The notes: a model not told the origin generated them from the letters alone. A stretch of DNA of 64,000 nucleotides from Sesamia nonagrioides (GCA_017933935.1 JADWQK010001878.1:62001-126000), one strand, 5' to 3'; numbered from the stretch's first letter, positions 43,435 through 54,125 are shown. Translations and numbers: made by a program.

Positions 43435-44080
43435 AAGCAGAGGTCATTTGATGATTTTCCATCCTCTCGGAACTCCCGCAGTACGCGTCTAAGTAATCTC
43501 GCCACTGATTTCTGATCCCATCTCGGAGGCGCCGTCCATCTTCAGACACTCGTCATGTGAAAAAACCTGCACAACGATCTTATGTAGATACAGCTGATGT
43601 CAATAGAGCCTGGCAGCTTTTTTACCTACGTCTATTATAACTGTTTTGGAACGCATAAAAGTGGTACGAATTTTGTCCTGTCTTCTACCTAATTAATCAA
43701 ATAAATGTACCCACTATTCCGCCTTTAACTTCAGGACCAAAGTGATCCCGATTACTTCGGAACAAATTCTTCTCGCGTCCAAACTTGTCACGCTGACAAA
43801 ACGCTCGTCCGTTTTGTAAATAGCGTTATCGAAAACCGCAACCCAAGTACTGATAGCTATTGTCATTTATTAGGGACAGTGGCATAATGATAGATAGCTG
43901 TCTGTCTTGGAATTTGGAGGAAGTCTGGCATGCAACTGCGTGGCGACTTCACGCAACGACTGGCTGTGGTTATCAATTTTTGTAAATTTTGTCTAAGTGT
44001 CGAGTTGCAGAGTACCAATGACAGGCTATGGGAGTTGCTAACCCTCACTAATTGTCGCAACGATTACTTACGTTGAACGT
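43435..44080 (-). repeat. dispersed repeat Y, inverted third copy
   Basis: The reverse complement matches 18280-18860: CAGCGTGACAAGTTTGGACG, AGACAGCTATC, CCACTGTCCCTAATAAATG and GATGGACGGCGCCTCC are all present. A short R1 3' UTR end (GAGGTCATTTGATGATTTTCC region, 43437-43470) adjoins it. Confidence 0.65.
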
Positions 44081-44084
44081 GCTT

Positions 44085-44225
44085 TTTTTGAATTGGAAAT
44101 CATCCAATGCTGTCAGCGGAGCAGAAGGGCGTGTTATACTTTTACTGACTAAAACCCACCCGTGTTGTTTCACTTGCCTGTGCGCCAGGGCCTCAGTATC
44201 ATTTTCGAAAACCTGCGGCCCTGGC
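44085..44225 (-). mobile_element. R1 3' UTR fragment
   Basis: Reverse complement of the common tail: TGACTAAAACCCACCCGTGT and CTTGCCTGTGCGCCAGGG. Confidence 0.65.
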
Positions 44226-44284
44226 AAATCACAGTTTCAGCTCAGTCTCAATCTCTCAAAAATACCTCCTAATTTCCCTACATA

Positions 44285-44755
44285 CAATATGTAAAGAAAA
44301 CCCTGTCCGATCCGTGAAGGCATTGTTAGGTATCGATAAATGATTCTACTAATGCCTATAAAGCCGAATACACTTAAAAAAAAAATCCCCTAAAAATAAA
44401 TATTATTTTGCAAAAGGAGGTAAATTATAACATGTGCGAAAGTGCCCCCTTTCGCACATGTAATAATTTACCTCCTTTTGCACGCGCCACGCGGCACGCC
44501 GCACTCGGTCGCATCGCTCGCTCATAATAATACCAACCACATCACAATAATAACCACATAATAATACCAGTGTTGACACTTAATACAAAATTACCAAATT
44601 CTGGGAAAGTTGGAATTAATTCGCGGAAAAAAAAGTTTATATTAAATTTCATTACTATTGTTACTATGATGATTATGTAAAATTTCATATTTGGTCTTGT
44701 GTTTACCTGAGCTTTATTATCCTTATGTGTCGGACGGGGTTTTCTTTACATATTG
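44285..44755. mobile_element. TA-flanked MITE, member 1
   Basis: TIR CAATATGTAAAGAAAACCC at the left, GGGTTTTCTTTACATATTG at the right, TA on both sides. Contains an internal hairpin at 44409-44482. A second member, in the opposite orientation, is at 53078-53498. No transposase. Confidence 0.8.
44409..44482. repeat. hairpin, 34-bp arms
   Basis: TGCAAAAGGAGGTAAATTAT...GCGAAAG, loop TGCCCC, then the reverse complement, with one mismatch. Confidence 0.85.
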
Positions 44756-44934
44756 TATAAGTATTTTGACAAGTTTTTGACATTTGATTGTAGCTGAGAT
44801 GAGTCGGCGACGACATTTTGAACGTTTTAAATTACTACTAGATTTACTTACTGGTTCTCCTGTCTGAAATAAAAGTTTTCTATTTCTATTACGAGTATTT
44901 GGACTTCTTAACAACTACTGCGTGAGTTTATAGC

Positions 44935-45296
44935 TTGTCGATGGGGTTAACGTTAAGAGCAGCCAGCTTGTCGGTGTTCTATGGAATACATTTTCGAGAG
45001 AGTGCGAGGGGATTGCATGAATTAATTCCCTCATCTCCGTTCCATTATCGGACGAGCCATCGTACGGCGAGTATCCACCTTTACTTTGTTGACACCACTA
45101 CGATCCGGATGAAGTGTCTCGTCTCTTGTTTTATACCGCGTACATTGAGGGACTAGAACAACAGCGGCGGTATTTTCGTCTGACTAAAAATTAAGTGTCT
45201 TCAAGGCCAGAGCGAATGGGCTCTTAATAAACTAGCCCGCTTTACCATCATATATTGCACCACTGCTTACTACCAGGCGCGATTGCGGTCAAGTAG
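44935..45296 (+). mobile_element. CR1/Jockey-type LINE 3' end, decayed
   Basis: Encodes AASLSVFYGIHFRESARGLH and LIPSSPFHYRTSHRTASIH, then frameshifts to the UTR GCCCGCTTTACC...CAGGCGCGATTGCGGTCAAG. Confidence 0.75.
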
Positions 45297-45795
45297 TTTC
45301 TTCTTTAGCCTATAGATGTCCACTGCTGTACAAAGGCCTCCCCAAGGCTTTCCACGCTGACCGGTCTTGTGCTGCCCGCATCCATCGGCTTCCCGCGACC
45401 TTCACCAGGTCATCGGTCCACCTTGTTGGGGGCCTCCCTACGCTGCGTCTCCCAGTACGTAGCCGCCACTCCAGAACCTTACTGCCCCATCGGCCATCAG
45501 TTCAACGAGCAATGTGCCCTGCCCACTGCCACTTAAGTTTAGCGACTCGCAGAGCTATGTCGGTGACTTTGGTTCTTCTGCGGATCTCCTCGTTTCTGAT
45601 TCGATCACGCAGAGAAACTCCGAGCATAGCTCTTTCCATTGCCATTTGTGTGACTCTGAGCCTTCGTATGAGGCCCATTGTGAGCGACCATGTTTCAGTT
45701 CCGTATGACTTGCGGAACTGAAACACACATTCACTGGGAACACACACTGGTCAAAGACTTTTGTCTTGAGACACTGTGGTAACTTGGACGACGAG
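45297..45795 (-). mobile_element. RTE-clade LINE C-terminal fragment
   Basis: The minus-strand frame (45747-45502) encodes SYGTETWSLTMGLIRRLRVT, MERAMLGVSLRDRIRNEEIR, RRTKVTDIALRVAKLKWQWA and GHIAR, then a broken RTGRRS..RWTDDLVK segment to the tail at 45297. It is a different RTE subfamily from 33923-34381. No RT or endonuclease present. Confidence 0.75.
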
Positions 45796-46186
45796 AAGAT
45801 GTAGCGTAGCTTCCCGAACGCTGCTCAGCCGAGCTGGATTCGACGAGACACTTTCCTCGAAGTTAGACCTACCTAGTTGGACTCACACTTGTCAAATAGT
45901 TTATTTATATAAAAAAAAACGTAAAGTTCAATTCGTACAGATTTTAAATAAGCGCTCTGGTAACTACAATCGGAAAACACAATTAATTCCTTACAGATTG
46001 ACGCAAAAACGTCTCACAACGTGTCTCCATTAAAGTGATCGAGTGAGTTCATAAACTTGTTCTGGATCCACTAAATCAATAGTGTCCACTTCCCTATTAA
46101 TTATAATTAATTATTAACAAGATACCATCGTCAAACAGAAGGCTGTCTTCCTATTAATTATAGTAATCACTACATAGTAGGTAAGT
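45796..46186. other. unassigned, AT-rich
   Basis: Contains a twice-repeated TTCCTATTAATTATA motif (46093 and 46148). No gene seen. Confidence 0.4.
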
Positions 46187-46650
46187 ATAAAACAAAGTCG
46201 CTTTCTCTGTCCCTATATCCGTATGTATACTTAAATCTTTAAAACTACGCAATGGATTTTGATGGTCGATGATAGAGTCATCAAAGTGGAAGTTTTATAC
46301 GTATAAAACCATTCATTAAATAGTACAGAAATACTGTATAACAGTATGTTTCATTCTATTTGGGGTTTTCAATGTGATGTCGTAAATAATTACATTTTTC
46401 CGCTTACATTGCAAACGCAGACCATGAACCCTACGAGATTGATCAAAATAATGTACTAAATATTGTACACATTGAAAAGTTCTATAGAAAACTACGCGAT
46501 GGTAGGTCTATCTCTTATGAATATCCCACATTAACATTTTTTGTCATTTACTTTTTACGACAAATAATGGCTCATTTTCAAAGTGTTTTTAACGTATACA
46601 GCATTATTCGTTATCCAATTAAATACCTTAAATACATTGTTGATTTAGAA
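46187..46650 (+). mobile_element. Helitron-like repeat, 5' portion
   Basis: TATAAAACAAAGTCGCTTTC, CTGTCCCTATATCCG and CTTTAAAACTACGCAATGG form the start of a moth repeat that recurs at 47757. The remainder (ACGCGATGGTAGGTCTATC and others) belongs to the same family's body. Confidence 0.45.
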
Positions 46651-46929
46651 ATACAGGTACACACCATGGTTGTTAACTTGAATGATAGTCACGAATAGCC
46701 AAAGATGATGCTTTATTGATTATTTAACTAACTCGTAACTAACAATAGTGAATGTGGAAATGAGTACAATCTATGAACGCTGATCGTGTACTGGGGCCTT
46801 ACACTATAATTTGTGCAAGCCGACGGAATAGTGCTGATCTATGTAGGTAATGTGCGCGTGTCATGTACGATGGCTGACTCGTATACTGGCCCTTTATGGC
46901 ACATGATTTAAATGAGTATTCTGACTACA

Positions 46930-47052
46930 GTTTAAGTGTCTTCAAGGCTAGAGTGAATAGGCTCTTAATAAACTAGTGCGCTTTACCGTGAACGATTGCG
47001 TCACTGCTTACCATCAGGCGGGCTTGCGGTCAAGCGCTAGTTTATAATACGT
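46930..47052 (+). mobile_element. CR1-like LINE 3' tail
   Basis: TTTAAGTGTCTTCAAGGCTA, GTGAATAGGCTCTTAATAAA, GCGCTTTACC and CATCAGGCGGGCTTGCGG: the last ~25 codons and the UTR only. Confidence 0.75.
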
Positions 47053-47195
47053 TAAAAAAAATCGATGATATTACAGATTTAATAATTGCGGGACGTAGCA
47101 TTAGCGGCAGTACCAACCGGACGCGTTGGCGTTTTTAACAACGCTCACAGTTTTTCTGTTAAAACTACACGTCTACGTAAAAGTTCTTCTCACAA

Positions 47196-47287
47196 CTAAA
47201 CAACAGTCCTTCTCATAGTCAATTAACAGTTCTTTACAGGGCTAACCAACAGTTCCTTTCAGGGCTAAACAACAGTCCTTATTAGAG
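47196..47287 (+). repeat. four 23-nt tandem units
   Basis: CTAAACAACAGTCCTTCTCA-type units repeat at exactly 23-nt spacing from 47196, with substitutions. They lie just upstream of the repetitive Helitron-like ORF and probably in its leader. Confidence 0.75.
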
Positions 47288-47324
47288 CTAGAATATTACA
47301 CGTTATTGACATTTTCTTAAACAT

Positions 47325-47700
47325 TTGAAAATGTCTAAGAGAGCCAGGGCTCAACTTTCTAAACATAGTTCTCAAGCACGGGCAGCAAGAATACGTCGTA
47401 TGGGAGAATCTTCACTTAAACGTTCACAACGCCTTGCTGAACAAAATCAGAGAAACTCTCAGGTACGCACACGGGAGTCGAGTGTCGAACGTTCGCAACG
47501 CCTTGCACAACAAAATCTGAGAACCTTTGAGTTACGCGCTCAAGAGTCGAAGCTGGAGAGTTTCCAGCGTCTTTATGAACAAAATGTAAGGACCTCTGAC
47601 TAACGTGAACGAGAGTCAAGTGTCGAGCGTTCGCAACGCCTTGCCGAATAAAGTCTGAGAACCTCCGAGTTACTTTTGCTGTCCGTGTCTTTCCTGAGTA
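47325..47700 (+). pseudogene. Helitron-type N-terminal protein, truncated
   Basis: The ORF (47325-47603) begins MKMSKRARAQLSKHSSQARA and continues as a 23-codon repeat with consensus RESSVERSQRLAEQN then LRTSELRA. Unit anchors CGTTCGCAACGCC-like fall at 47421, 47490, 47559 and 47628, exactly 69 nt apart. The frame stops in unit 4 at a TAA replacing a Leu codon, and a second stop replaces Gln in AEQ. Arg/Glu-rich repeats of this kind form the N-terminus of lepidopteran Helitron Rep/helicase proteins. The Rep and helicase domains are absent here. The assignment is by family memory. Confidence 0.5.
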
Positions 47701-47756
47701 GACGTTTTGCAGCGGTAACAGACATCCACGCGAGCGGAGCTGCGGGCGACCGCTAT

Positions 47757-47927
47757 ATAGTATAAAACAAATTCGCTTTCTCTGTCCCTATATCCCTATG
47801 TATGCTTAAATCTTTAAAACTACGCAACTGATTTTGATGCGATTTTTTTTAAATAGATAGAGTGATTCAAGAGGAAGGTTTATATGTATAATACATGCAC
47901 TCGTGCGAAGCCGGGGCGGGTCGCTAG
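47757..47927 (+). mobile_element. Helitron-like short element
   Basis: Starts near TATAAAACAAATTCGCTTTC and ends CGGGGCGGGTCGCTAG before T. It could be the 3' end of the same Helitron whose N-terminal gene piece lies just upstream. Confidence 0.55.
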
Positions 47928-48028
47928 TGTTATTATAAAAGGCAAAGGTTTGTGACCGTTTGTGTGTTTGTTACTTCATCACCCTCAGTAGAATAAACGG
48001 ATTGGGAAGAAATTTAACACCTGATGGT

Positions 48029-48160
48029 AAATAACATTCATTGCGTTATTTACGTTGTCAAGCGGACATATTTTTCGAACATATAGAGCACTGGATTTGC
48101 AATATGCTTCAAAAAGATCCCAATAGTAATAGTGCGTTATATAATTAGGGTGCAGGATTA
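48029..48160. repeat. dispersed ~130-bp repeat, member 1
   Basis: ACATTCATTGCGTTATTTACGTTGT, GGACATATTTTTCGAACATA and GTGCGTTATATAATTAGGGTGC match 52851-52985. The family is not known to me. Confidence 0.6.
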
Positions 48161-48188
48161 CCATACCTACACATAGCATACCATTCTC

Positions 48189-48450
48189 TCTCGGTGGTAG
48201 GCCGCAGACCGCTACCGGCAGAAGTTACCACCCACCAGACAAAGTCTTGCCGCCAAGCGATTCGTCGTGTTCTGGCATGATGTCTGGTGAAGCCGTATGG
48301 AGGACCGGTCTGAGCAGTAATTGTGTTGCGATGTGTGCCGGGTATGATGCGCCAAATGTTGTTGTGTCCGGAGTTTGGTCGTGGAGGGTCTTCAGATCCA
48401 TCTCCCTATGGCGCAGCATCGTTGGTGGCGTTGTTGGACTTAACACATCA
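48189..48450 (+). mobile_element. composite SINE-like repeat, copy e (tail lost)
   Basis: CTCGGTGGTAGGCC start, GTTCTGGCATGATGTCTGGT, GATCCATCTCCCTATGGCGC, ending at GGACTTAACACATC where R1 tail sequence (TTTTTTTTCCGGATGG) begins. Confidence 0.75.
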
Positions 48451-48469
48451 ACAACATCACCTTTTTTTT

Positions 48470-50190
48470 TCCGGATGGAAAACCCTCATGGATGTCCGCC
48501 GCCCTAGGGCGGGCGACGGGGTCTGTCAGACTCTTACTGACTAAAAACGGGTGTTCCGTTTCACACCTACACCGGGGGCTGCGAGAACTAATACTGCTTC
48601 CGCAACCCCCGATGGGCGTGGGGCCTCCTCGGGTCGGGGGGCGAGTGAGGTGTAGGACTCCCCCCGTGACGTCTAAGAGTGGCGCGCGTGGAACACTTCG
48701 CGCTGCCACCTCGGGTCGAGAGGACGAGATTTCCCTCTCCCTTTCCGCAGCCTCCTAGTGAGACAACTGTTTCGCAGAAGGAAACCACCGCAACCCAGGA
48801 CTCTTCGCTGCCGACCATCGACATGATTAGGGCCGGCAGCGACAAGTCACTGCCTACTTCTAAGATGAGGACACGGCGCAGCTCCTCCCAAGCGACACAC
48901 TCTGCCAGCGTATGCTGCGCCGTGTCCTCCCGGCAGTCGACGCAGTGATGACACCGGGCGTCCGGCTCCCTGTTTATGCGACACAGGTACTTTCCGAAGC
49001 AACCATGCCCCGAGAGCACCTGTGTCACCCGAAACGTCAGAGAGCCATGCCTTCTTCCGAGCCAGTCCGCCGGTACCAGCCGGATGGCCTCGATGGTGGT
49101 GAGGCCGCGGTAGGGCGTGAAAGCCTGTCCCGCCATTCCGCCACCAGGACGACGCTGCTCAAGCTGACGCTGAATCGGTCGTTCGCCCCGTTCTCGCGCC
49201 TGCTCACGCCACAGGTATAGTGACGCGAGGACCTTCGCCTCCAGGTCCCAGGGCGGGGATCCAGCTAGTAGACAGGCTGCCTCATAGGAGATCGTGCGAT
49301 ACCCATGTATGACTCTGACGGCCTGTGGTTTTCGCAGTACAGCGATGCTGCCGGCCGTCAGGTCAGAAGCCCACACCGGGGCCCCATACAGGGCCATCGA
49401 TAGCACGATTCCCATGTAGAGCCGCCTGCAAGCGGCGCTCGGCCCCCCCAGGTTGGGAAGCAACGTTGAAAGTGCCCTAGCCACCCCCAACAACTTGGGC
49501 GCCAGCCGCCGGAGGTGGGGGCTGAAGTCCCACCGGCTGTCGAGCACCAATCCTAGATATTTCATAGTGGACTGGACAGCGATCCGAATCCCCCCGACCA
49601 CGATGTGTTAGCCGAGTGGCGGCGCCCGCCGGGGACCATGAAACACCATGGCCTCCGACTTGTTGAGGGCCACCTCCAGGCCTAGGCGACGTATACGGCC
49701 CAACACCTGTGACGCCGCAGCCATCGCCAGCAACGTTGCTTCCCTATTTTGCCATCACGTCCCATGTAAGTGACACATTTCTCGGACAGATAAGCCCCAA
49801 CTATTTGACGGAGGTAGGGAGGCACTTGATGGTACCTCAGTGCCTCCCGAATACAACTCCAGGGTAGGGTGTTAAAAGCGTTGGAGATGTCCAAACTTCC
49901 AAAGACATCGCCAACATCACCCCGCCCCGGAACACCGCTTCCTCCGCCAGGGCTCTCACGCGCGTCACAGCATGTATGGTGAAGCGCCCATGCCGTAACT
50001 CGAACTGACTGTCGTCCAAGTCCGGCCCCTCTCTGCACAAGTGGCCGACGAGACGGGCTGCAATGATTCGCTCAAACAACTTACCCACCTCGTTTAGTAG
50101 CACTATGGGCCGGTACGCGGACGACGAGTCCGCAGGGCGCCCGGCCTTCTTGAGCAGGACCAGACGACCAGATTTCCACAAAGTACCATC
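48470..50190 (-). pseudogene. R1-clade LINE, 5' truncated, frames broken
   Basis: Minus-strand order: 50181-49837 encodes RT blocks 0-2 (SGRLVLLKKAGRPADSSSAY, RPIVLLNEVGKLFERIIAAR). A frameshift then gives SLDISNAFNTLPW at about 49950-49870. The catalytic YADD region is deleted. From 49601 the frame resumes as KYLGLVLDSRWDFSPHLRRL, SMALYGAPVWASDLTAG, TISYEAACLLAGSPPWDLEA and RVTQVLSGHGCFGKYLCRIN, with a CCHC knuckle in RCHHCVDCREDTAQHTLAEC. Then comes the R1 3' UTR to 48470. Typical of R1 elements in moths, not functional. Confidence 0.85.
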
Positions 50191-50689
50191 CAGTTAATTC
50201 CAGTTTCCATAAAGTACCATCTCAGGCGGAATTACGGTCAAGCACTAGTTTTTAATTATAAATATCAAAATTGAGCTGCCCACAAGCCCGCGCCTACGCT
50301 ACGGTGGCTGGGAGTCCAATGTTAAATGATAACGGATTTTTTTTTTTAACCGAATCGATCTCTCTGCTGTTCGTATGTTTCATAAAAGCATTTCACTTCC
50401 ACAATCCCGAAATATATCCTTTGTTTTCCATAACAAAATATAAACCAGAAAATAGCAAAGTATTGTTGGAAATGCCGTCAAATATAACACAGTGGGATCA
50501 GAGATCAAAAATTCTTTATAGGACTGAGTTCAAAGAAGGATTGGACATGCGCTAAGCGGTGTCGACTATGGAGGATGGAGGGGGGGATATCAATATTTGA
50601 GCTTAGTCTGATCCATAAAGAACGAATGACCGGAATACCGGTGGATCTCAATCGACTCATTCAAATTGTAATGAATCGGTCTTTTTCAA
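50191..50689. other. CR1-like tail scrap plus unassigned
   Basis: 50220-50265 holds CAGGCGGAATTACGGTCAAG, the end of the CR1-like LINE. The 94-codon frame at 50271 carries no recognisable domain. Confidence 0.4.
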
Positions 50690-50985
50690 GTTTCGTATTG
50701 TATTTTACTGTAGGTCGCACGACCCGTTGTACGGCGACTTTCCACCCTTACGTTGTTAACAACACTATGATCCGCACGAAGCGTTTCGCTTCCTCTTTTA
50801 TACCGCGTACACCGAGGGACTGGAACAATTTGCTAGCGGCGGTGTTTCCGTCACACTACAATTTGAGTGTCTTCAAGGCTAGAGTGAATAGTCTCTTAAT
50901 ATACTAGCGCGCTTTACTATCAAATATCGCATCACTGCTTACCACCAGGCGGGATTGCGGGAGTTTATAATTTATAAAAACTAGG
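50690..50985 (+). mobile_element. CR1/Jockey-type LINE 3' end
   Basis: The frame to 50907 encodes RTTRCTATFHPYVVNNTMIR and SFIPRTPRDWNNLLAAVFPS, closely matching the C-terminus of the element at 21603-22762. The UTR follows with GCGCTTTACTATC. Confidence 0.8.
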
Positions 50986-51310
50986 TTCTACTGGTTTTTT
51001 ATATTAGGGGTGACAAGGATCTAAGAGTTTGTTTCAGTCAGAAAATTTGTATTACCATATACCGTCATGTGTTCTTTAGTATATTATGTGGTTTATTTAC
51101 TAACGATGATCCAATTTCAATGATATTTGAAGTTTATAAATGCTAAGATTTTTACCTCAATGAGTCACCGCCGCGTCTACTAATTGTTGATTTATATGAT
51201 TGTGTTTACTAAGATGAAAAATGTCTGCCTAAAACCGCAACGTCGAATGCTTTATATACGTTGTGGAGCAGATGATGATGATGGTGATTGACATACATAT
51301 AGGATACCTT
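50986..51310. other. AT-rich; ends in a GAT tail
   Basis: GAGCAGATGATGATGATGGT near 51270 is the 3' tail of an otherwise unrecognised RTE-mobilised retroposon. No gene. Confidence 0.4.
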
Positions 51311-51725
51311 ACTCTCGCGGTGGTAGGCCATAACATCAACTACCGGCAGAAGTTACCATCCACCAGACAGAGACAGGCCGCCAAGCGTTTCGTCGTGTTC
51401 CGGCATGACGTCTGGTGAAGCCGTACGGAGGACGGGTCTGAGCAGTTGTGTCGCGCTGTGTGCCGGGTACGATGCGCCAAATGTTGTTGTGTTGGGAGTT
51501 TGGTCGTGAAAGGTCTCCAGATCTCCCTCTGGCGCAGCATCGTCGGCCGTGTTGTTGGTAGGTACTTGGGTTTAACATTGCATCACCTCGCTCAACTGCC
51601 GTCATCCTTCCTATTCATTAAGTTTTTTAAGTGAATAGGCTTAATAAACTAGCGCGCTTTATCATCAACGACTGCATCACTGCTTACCATCAGGCAGGAT
51701 TGCAGTCAAGCACTACTTCATAATG
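51311..51725 (+). mobile_element. composite SINE-like repeat, copy f (head plus full tail)
   Basis: Best complete copy. The head starts GCGGTGGTAGGCCATAAC and includes CGGCAGAAG-type text, TTCCGGCATGACGTCTGGTG and AGATCTCCCTCTGGCGCAGC. The tail starts GTGAATAGGCTTAATAAACT, then GCGCGCTTTATCATC and CATCAGGCAGGATTGCAGTC, ending in an A-rich run. Confidence 0.8.
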
Positions 51726-52109
51726 ATAAAAACAAAAGAGGATTCAAATGATAGTAAAAAGCCTACAAAGTCCTCATATTTACAAAATGTAGAAGAGTTT
51801 ATTAATACATGCACACATTGTTTGCCGATCAGTTACCTCCTGCAAGTATTTACGTCGATATTGTACGTTATAGCAAATGATTCAATGAGAACATGAGACC
51901 AACCGAACAATTGGACAATTTAATAGTTCATATCCGTCGTGCGCATACGCTCTGTAGGTATGCGGCCGGATTCTTTATGCTTTTCAACTTAGTTTGAATT
52001 TTTAGTAGTAAGTGTGTAAATCCGAATGTTTTAATATTCACGAATCTGAAAACATGTAACATTAATGTAAGTTTAACTATTAAACCAACAAAATAAAGAT
52101 GTATGATAA
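51726..52109. other. AT-rich, nothing recognised
   Basis: No ORF or repeat family identified. Confidence 0.4.
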
Positions 52110-52370
52110 TATTCTATATAATGCCCGTAGGACCGATGCCCGATGGGGCCGACGGGTTCTCGAGCAGCGACTACGCACCGGAAGACGCAGCGCGGGTAAG
52201 CCCCCGACAAGGTGGACCGACGACCTGATGAAGGTCGCGGGAAACCGCTGCATGCGGGAGCCGCGGCACCGGTCGTCGTGGAGAACCTTGGGGGAGGCCA
52301 TGCGTGATTATTTGTCCAGCAGTGGACGTCTTTCGGTTGAAATGATGATGATGATGAATGATATATAATC
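52110..52370 (+). mobile_element. RTE-clade LINE 3' end
   Basis: Encodes RRTDARWGRRVLEQRLRTGR, RSAGKPPTRWTDDLMKVAGN and RCMREPRHRSSWRTLGEAMR, ending in the GATGATGATGATGAATGAT tail. Same subfamily as 45297-45795. Confidence 0.8.
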
Positions 52371-52384
52371 CTACGCTTTTTTAT

Positions 52385-52850
52385 TTACTCACAGTGCTTC
52401 CCAGCCTGGAGGCCATAATTTATTGAGGCATCCACAAGCAAAAAAATTTGGTATTTGACGGTACCTAAGGGCCTACACAGACCGGCACGGCGTGGAAAAG
52501 GATTTTGCCGTGAGTCAGCGCACACTGGCCGCTTAGATGCGGCATTCCAGCACTTGTCCACGGCATGCCACGCACCCCGCAGTATATCACTATGAGCGCC
52601 GGGGTCCGTTGCATGCTGTTGCCTGCAATGCCTACCGCAGTATGCCACGGCATCCCGCCACGTCTTTTAGTACCGTAGGATAAAATCCCTTTCAAAGCCA
52701 CGGCATCATTTATTTTAAAATATACAATTTATGTCATATTTCTGTAACAGTACGGTTGGATGTCCATTAGTATAAAATTAAATCCCTTGCCATGGCGTCC
52801 TGCAGGCTAACACACTATCAGTAGCAATGGGCTTCATTTTGACAGTTTAA
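52385..52850. other. unassigned, possibly a non-autonomous DNA element
   Basis: Moderately GC-rich. GGGCCTACACAGACCGGCAC, GCCACGGCATC and TAAAATCCCTT occur around a central GCATGCTGTTGCC. TAAAATCCCTT at 52681 and TTAAATCCCTTGCCATGGCG at 52780 hint at repeat ends, but no TIR was resolved. Confidence 0.3.
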
Positions 52851-52985
52851 CAACATTCATTGCGTTACTTACGTTGTTGAGCAGACACATTTTGGAACAT
52901 ATGGAGCAATGGATTAGCAATATGCTTCGAAATGATTCCAACTGATAGCGATAGTGTGTTACGCGATTAGGGTGCCGGTCTGCGT
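52851..52985. repeat. dispersed ~130-bp repeat, member 2
   Basis: Matches 48029-48160 at about 80-85 percent by eye (CATTCATTGCGTTACTTACG, GTGTGTTACGCGATTAGGGT). Confidence 0.6.
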
Positions 52986-53077
52986 AGGCCCTAAGTGTTT
53001 AATATGTTTGTACAGTTTCCATTTCTCGAATACCCGTGTTGTCAGTAGATTATTTTTTTTATAAATCGTCAAATATA

Positions 53078-53498
53078 CAATATGTAAAGAAAACCCTGTC
53101 CGACCCATAAGGATAATAAAGGTTAGGTAAACACTTGACCAAATATAATATAAAATTTTACATAATCATCATAGTAACAATACTAATGAATTTTGAAATA
53201 ATCTTTTTTCTCCCGGGAATTAATTCCAATTTCCCCAAAAATTGGTAATTTTTTAAAAAGTGACAACACCGTTATTATTATGAGCGAATAGCGACGCGAC
53301 CACGTCACACCTGTGCCGCGTGCCCTGCCTGAAGGGTTGCTTACCGCACATGTATTAAGTTACCTCTTTTTGGGAAATAATATTTATTTTTTAGGGTTTT
53401 TTTTTTAAGTGTAGCCCGTCTTTGTGGGCATTAGTAGAATCAGTTATCGATACCTAACAATACCTTCACGGATCGGACAAGGTTTTCTTTACATATTG
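53078..53498. mobile_element. TA-flanked MITE, member 2
   Basis: TIR CAATATGTAAAGAAAACCC and its complement at the right (GGTTTTCTTTACATATTG), TA on both sides. The interior corresponds to member 1 (44285-44755) in inverse orientation. Confidence 0.8.
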
Positions 53499-53629
53499 TA
53501 TAATGGATGGCAATTTCAATGTAACAAGTTAAAATAGCTGTGGTGTAATTATTTACGCATTAAATAATATACGCAGTGACGTTTACAATAGACAACCACC
53601 TTCACAAACCTATGTCAATATAAAACATA

Positions 53630-54125
53630 TGTCGCCAGTACTATATTTCTACATAGTTTTGTTACCATATTAACACCACCACTTAACAAAACTAAAAATG
53701 CTTTGAAATAGATAGTACACCAAGCTTTTTTCTTAAATATTTATGCTTTAAAGTCCCTAGACTTTTTGTAAAAATATCTGCTGGCATTTCGCTTGTTTCT
53801 AAATAATCAACTTTGATAATTTTTTTTGTAACTGCCTTTCTCACAAAATGATATTACGTCTATATGTTTGGATCTTCTATGGTATACTGGATTCAAAATA
53901 AGCTTTTGTGCGCTTTGACAATCATTATACAGAGTAATCGTCTCTGAATTACCTAAAATCTCAAACGATAAATTCTTTAAATAGATAGCCTCTTTGCTGG
54001 CTTCTGAAATGGATATATATCAGCTTCCGTTGATGATAGTGCTACATTTCTTTGGTTCCTACATTCAAAAGAAACAACAGTACCAAGTATCAGTACTAAA
54101 ACATATCGAAACCTACGCGGTTGAA
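53630..54125 (-). pseudogene. Ty1/copia retrotransposon RNase H end
   Basis: Minus-strand pieces in shifting frames encode NVALSSTEA, TLYNDCQSAQKLILNP, RRSKHID, YHFVRKAVTKKIIKVDYLET and EMPADIFTKSLGTLKHKYL, the standard C-terminal RNase H signature of copia Pol proteins. Several stops and frameshifts. Past the stop a GTGGTGGTGTTAATATGG purine-rich tract (about 53660-53690) may mark the 3' LTR start, which is cut off by the MITE at 53498. Confidence 0.8.

Noticed and set aside
48470..50190. Telomere-specific R1-type element (TRAS/SART-like)
   Set aside because: No TTAGG or CCTAA arrays are present here or elsewhere in the window.
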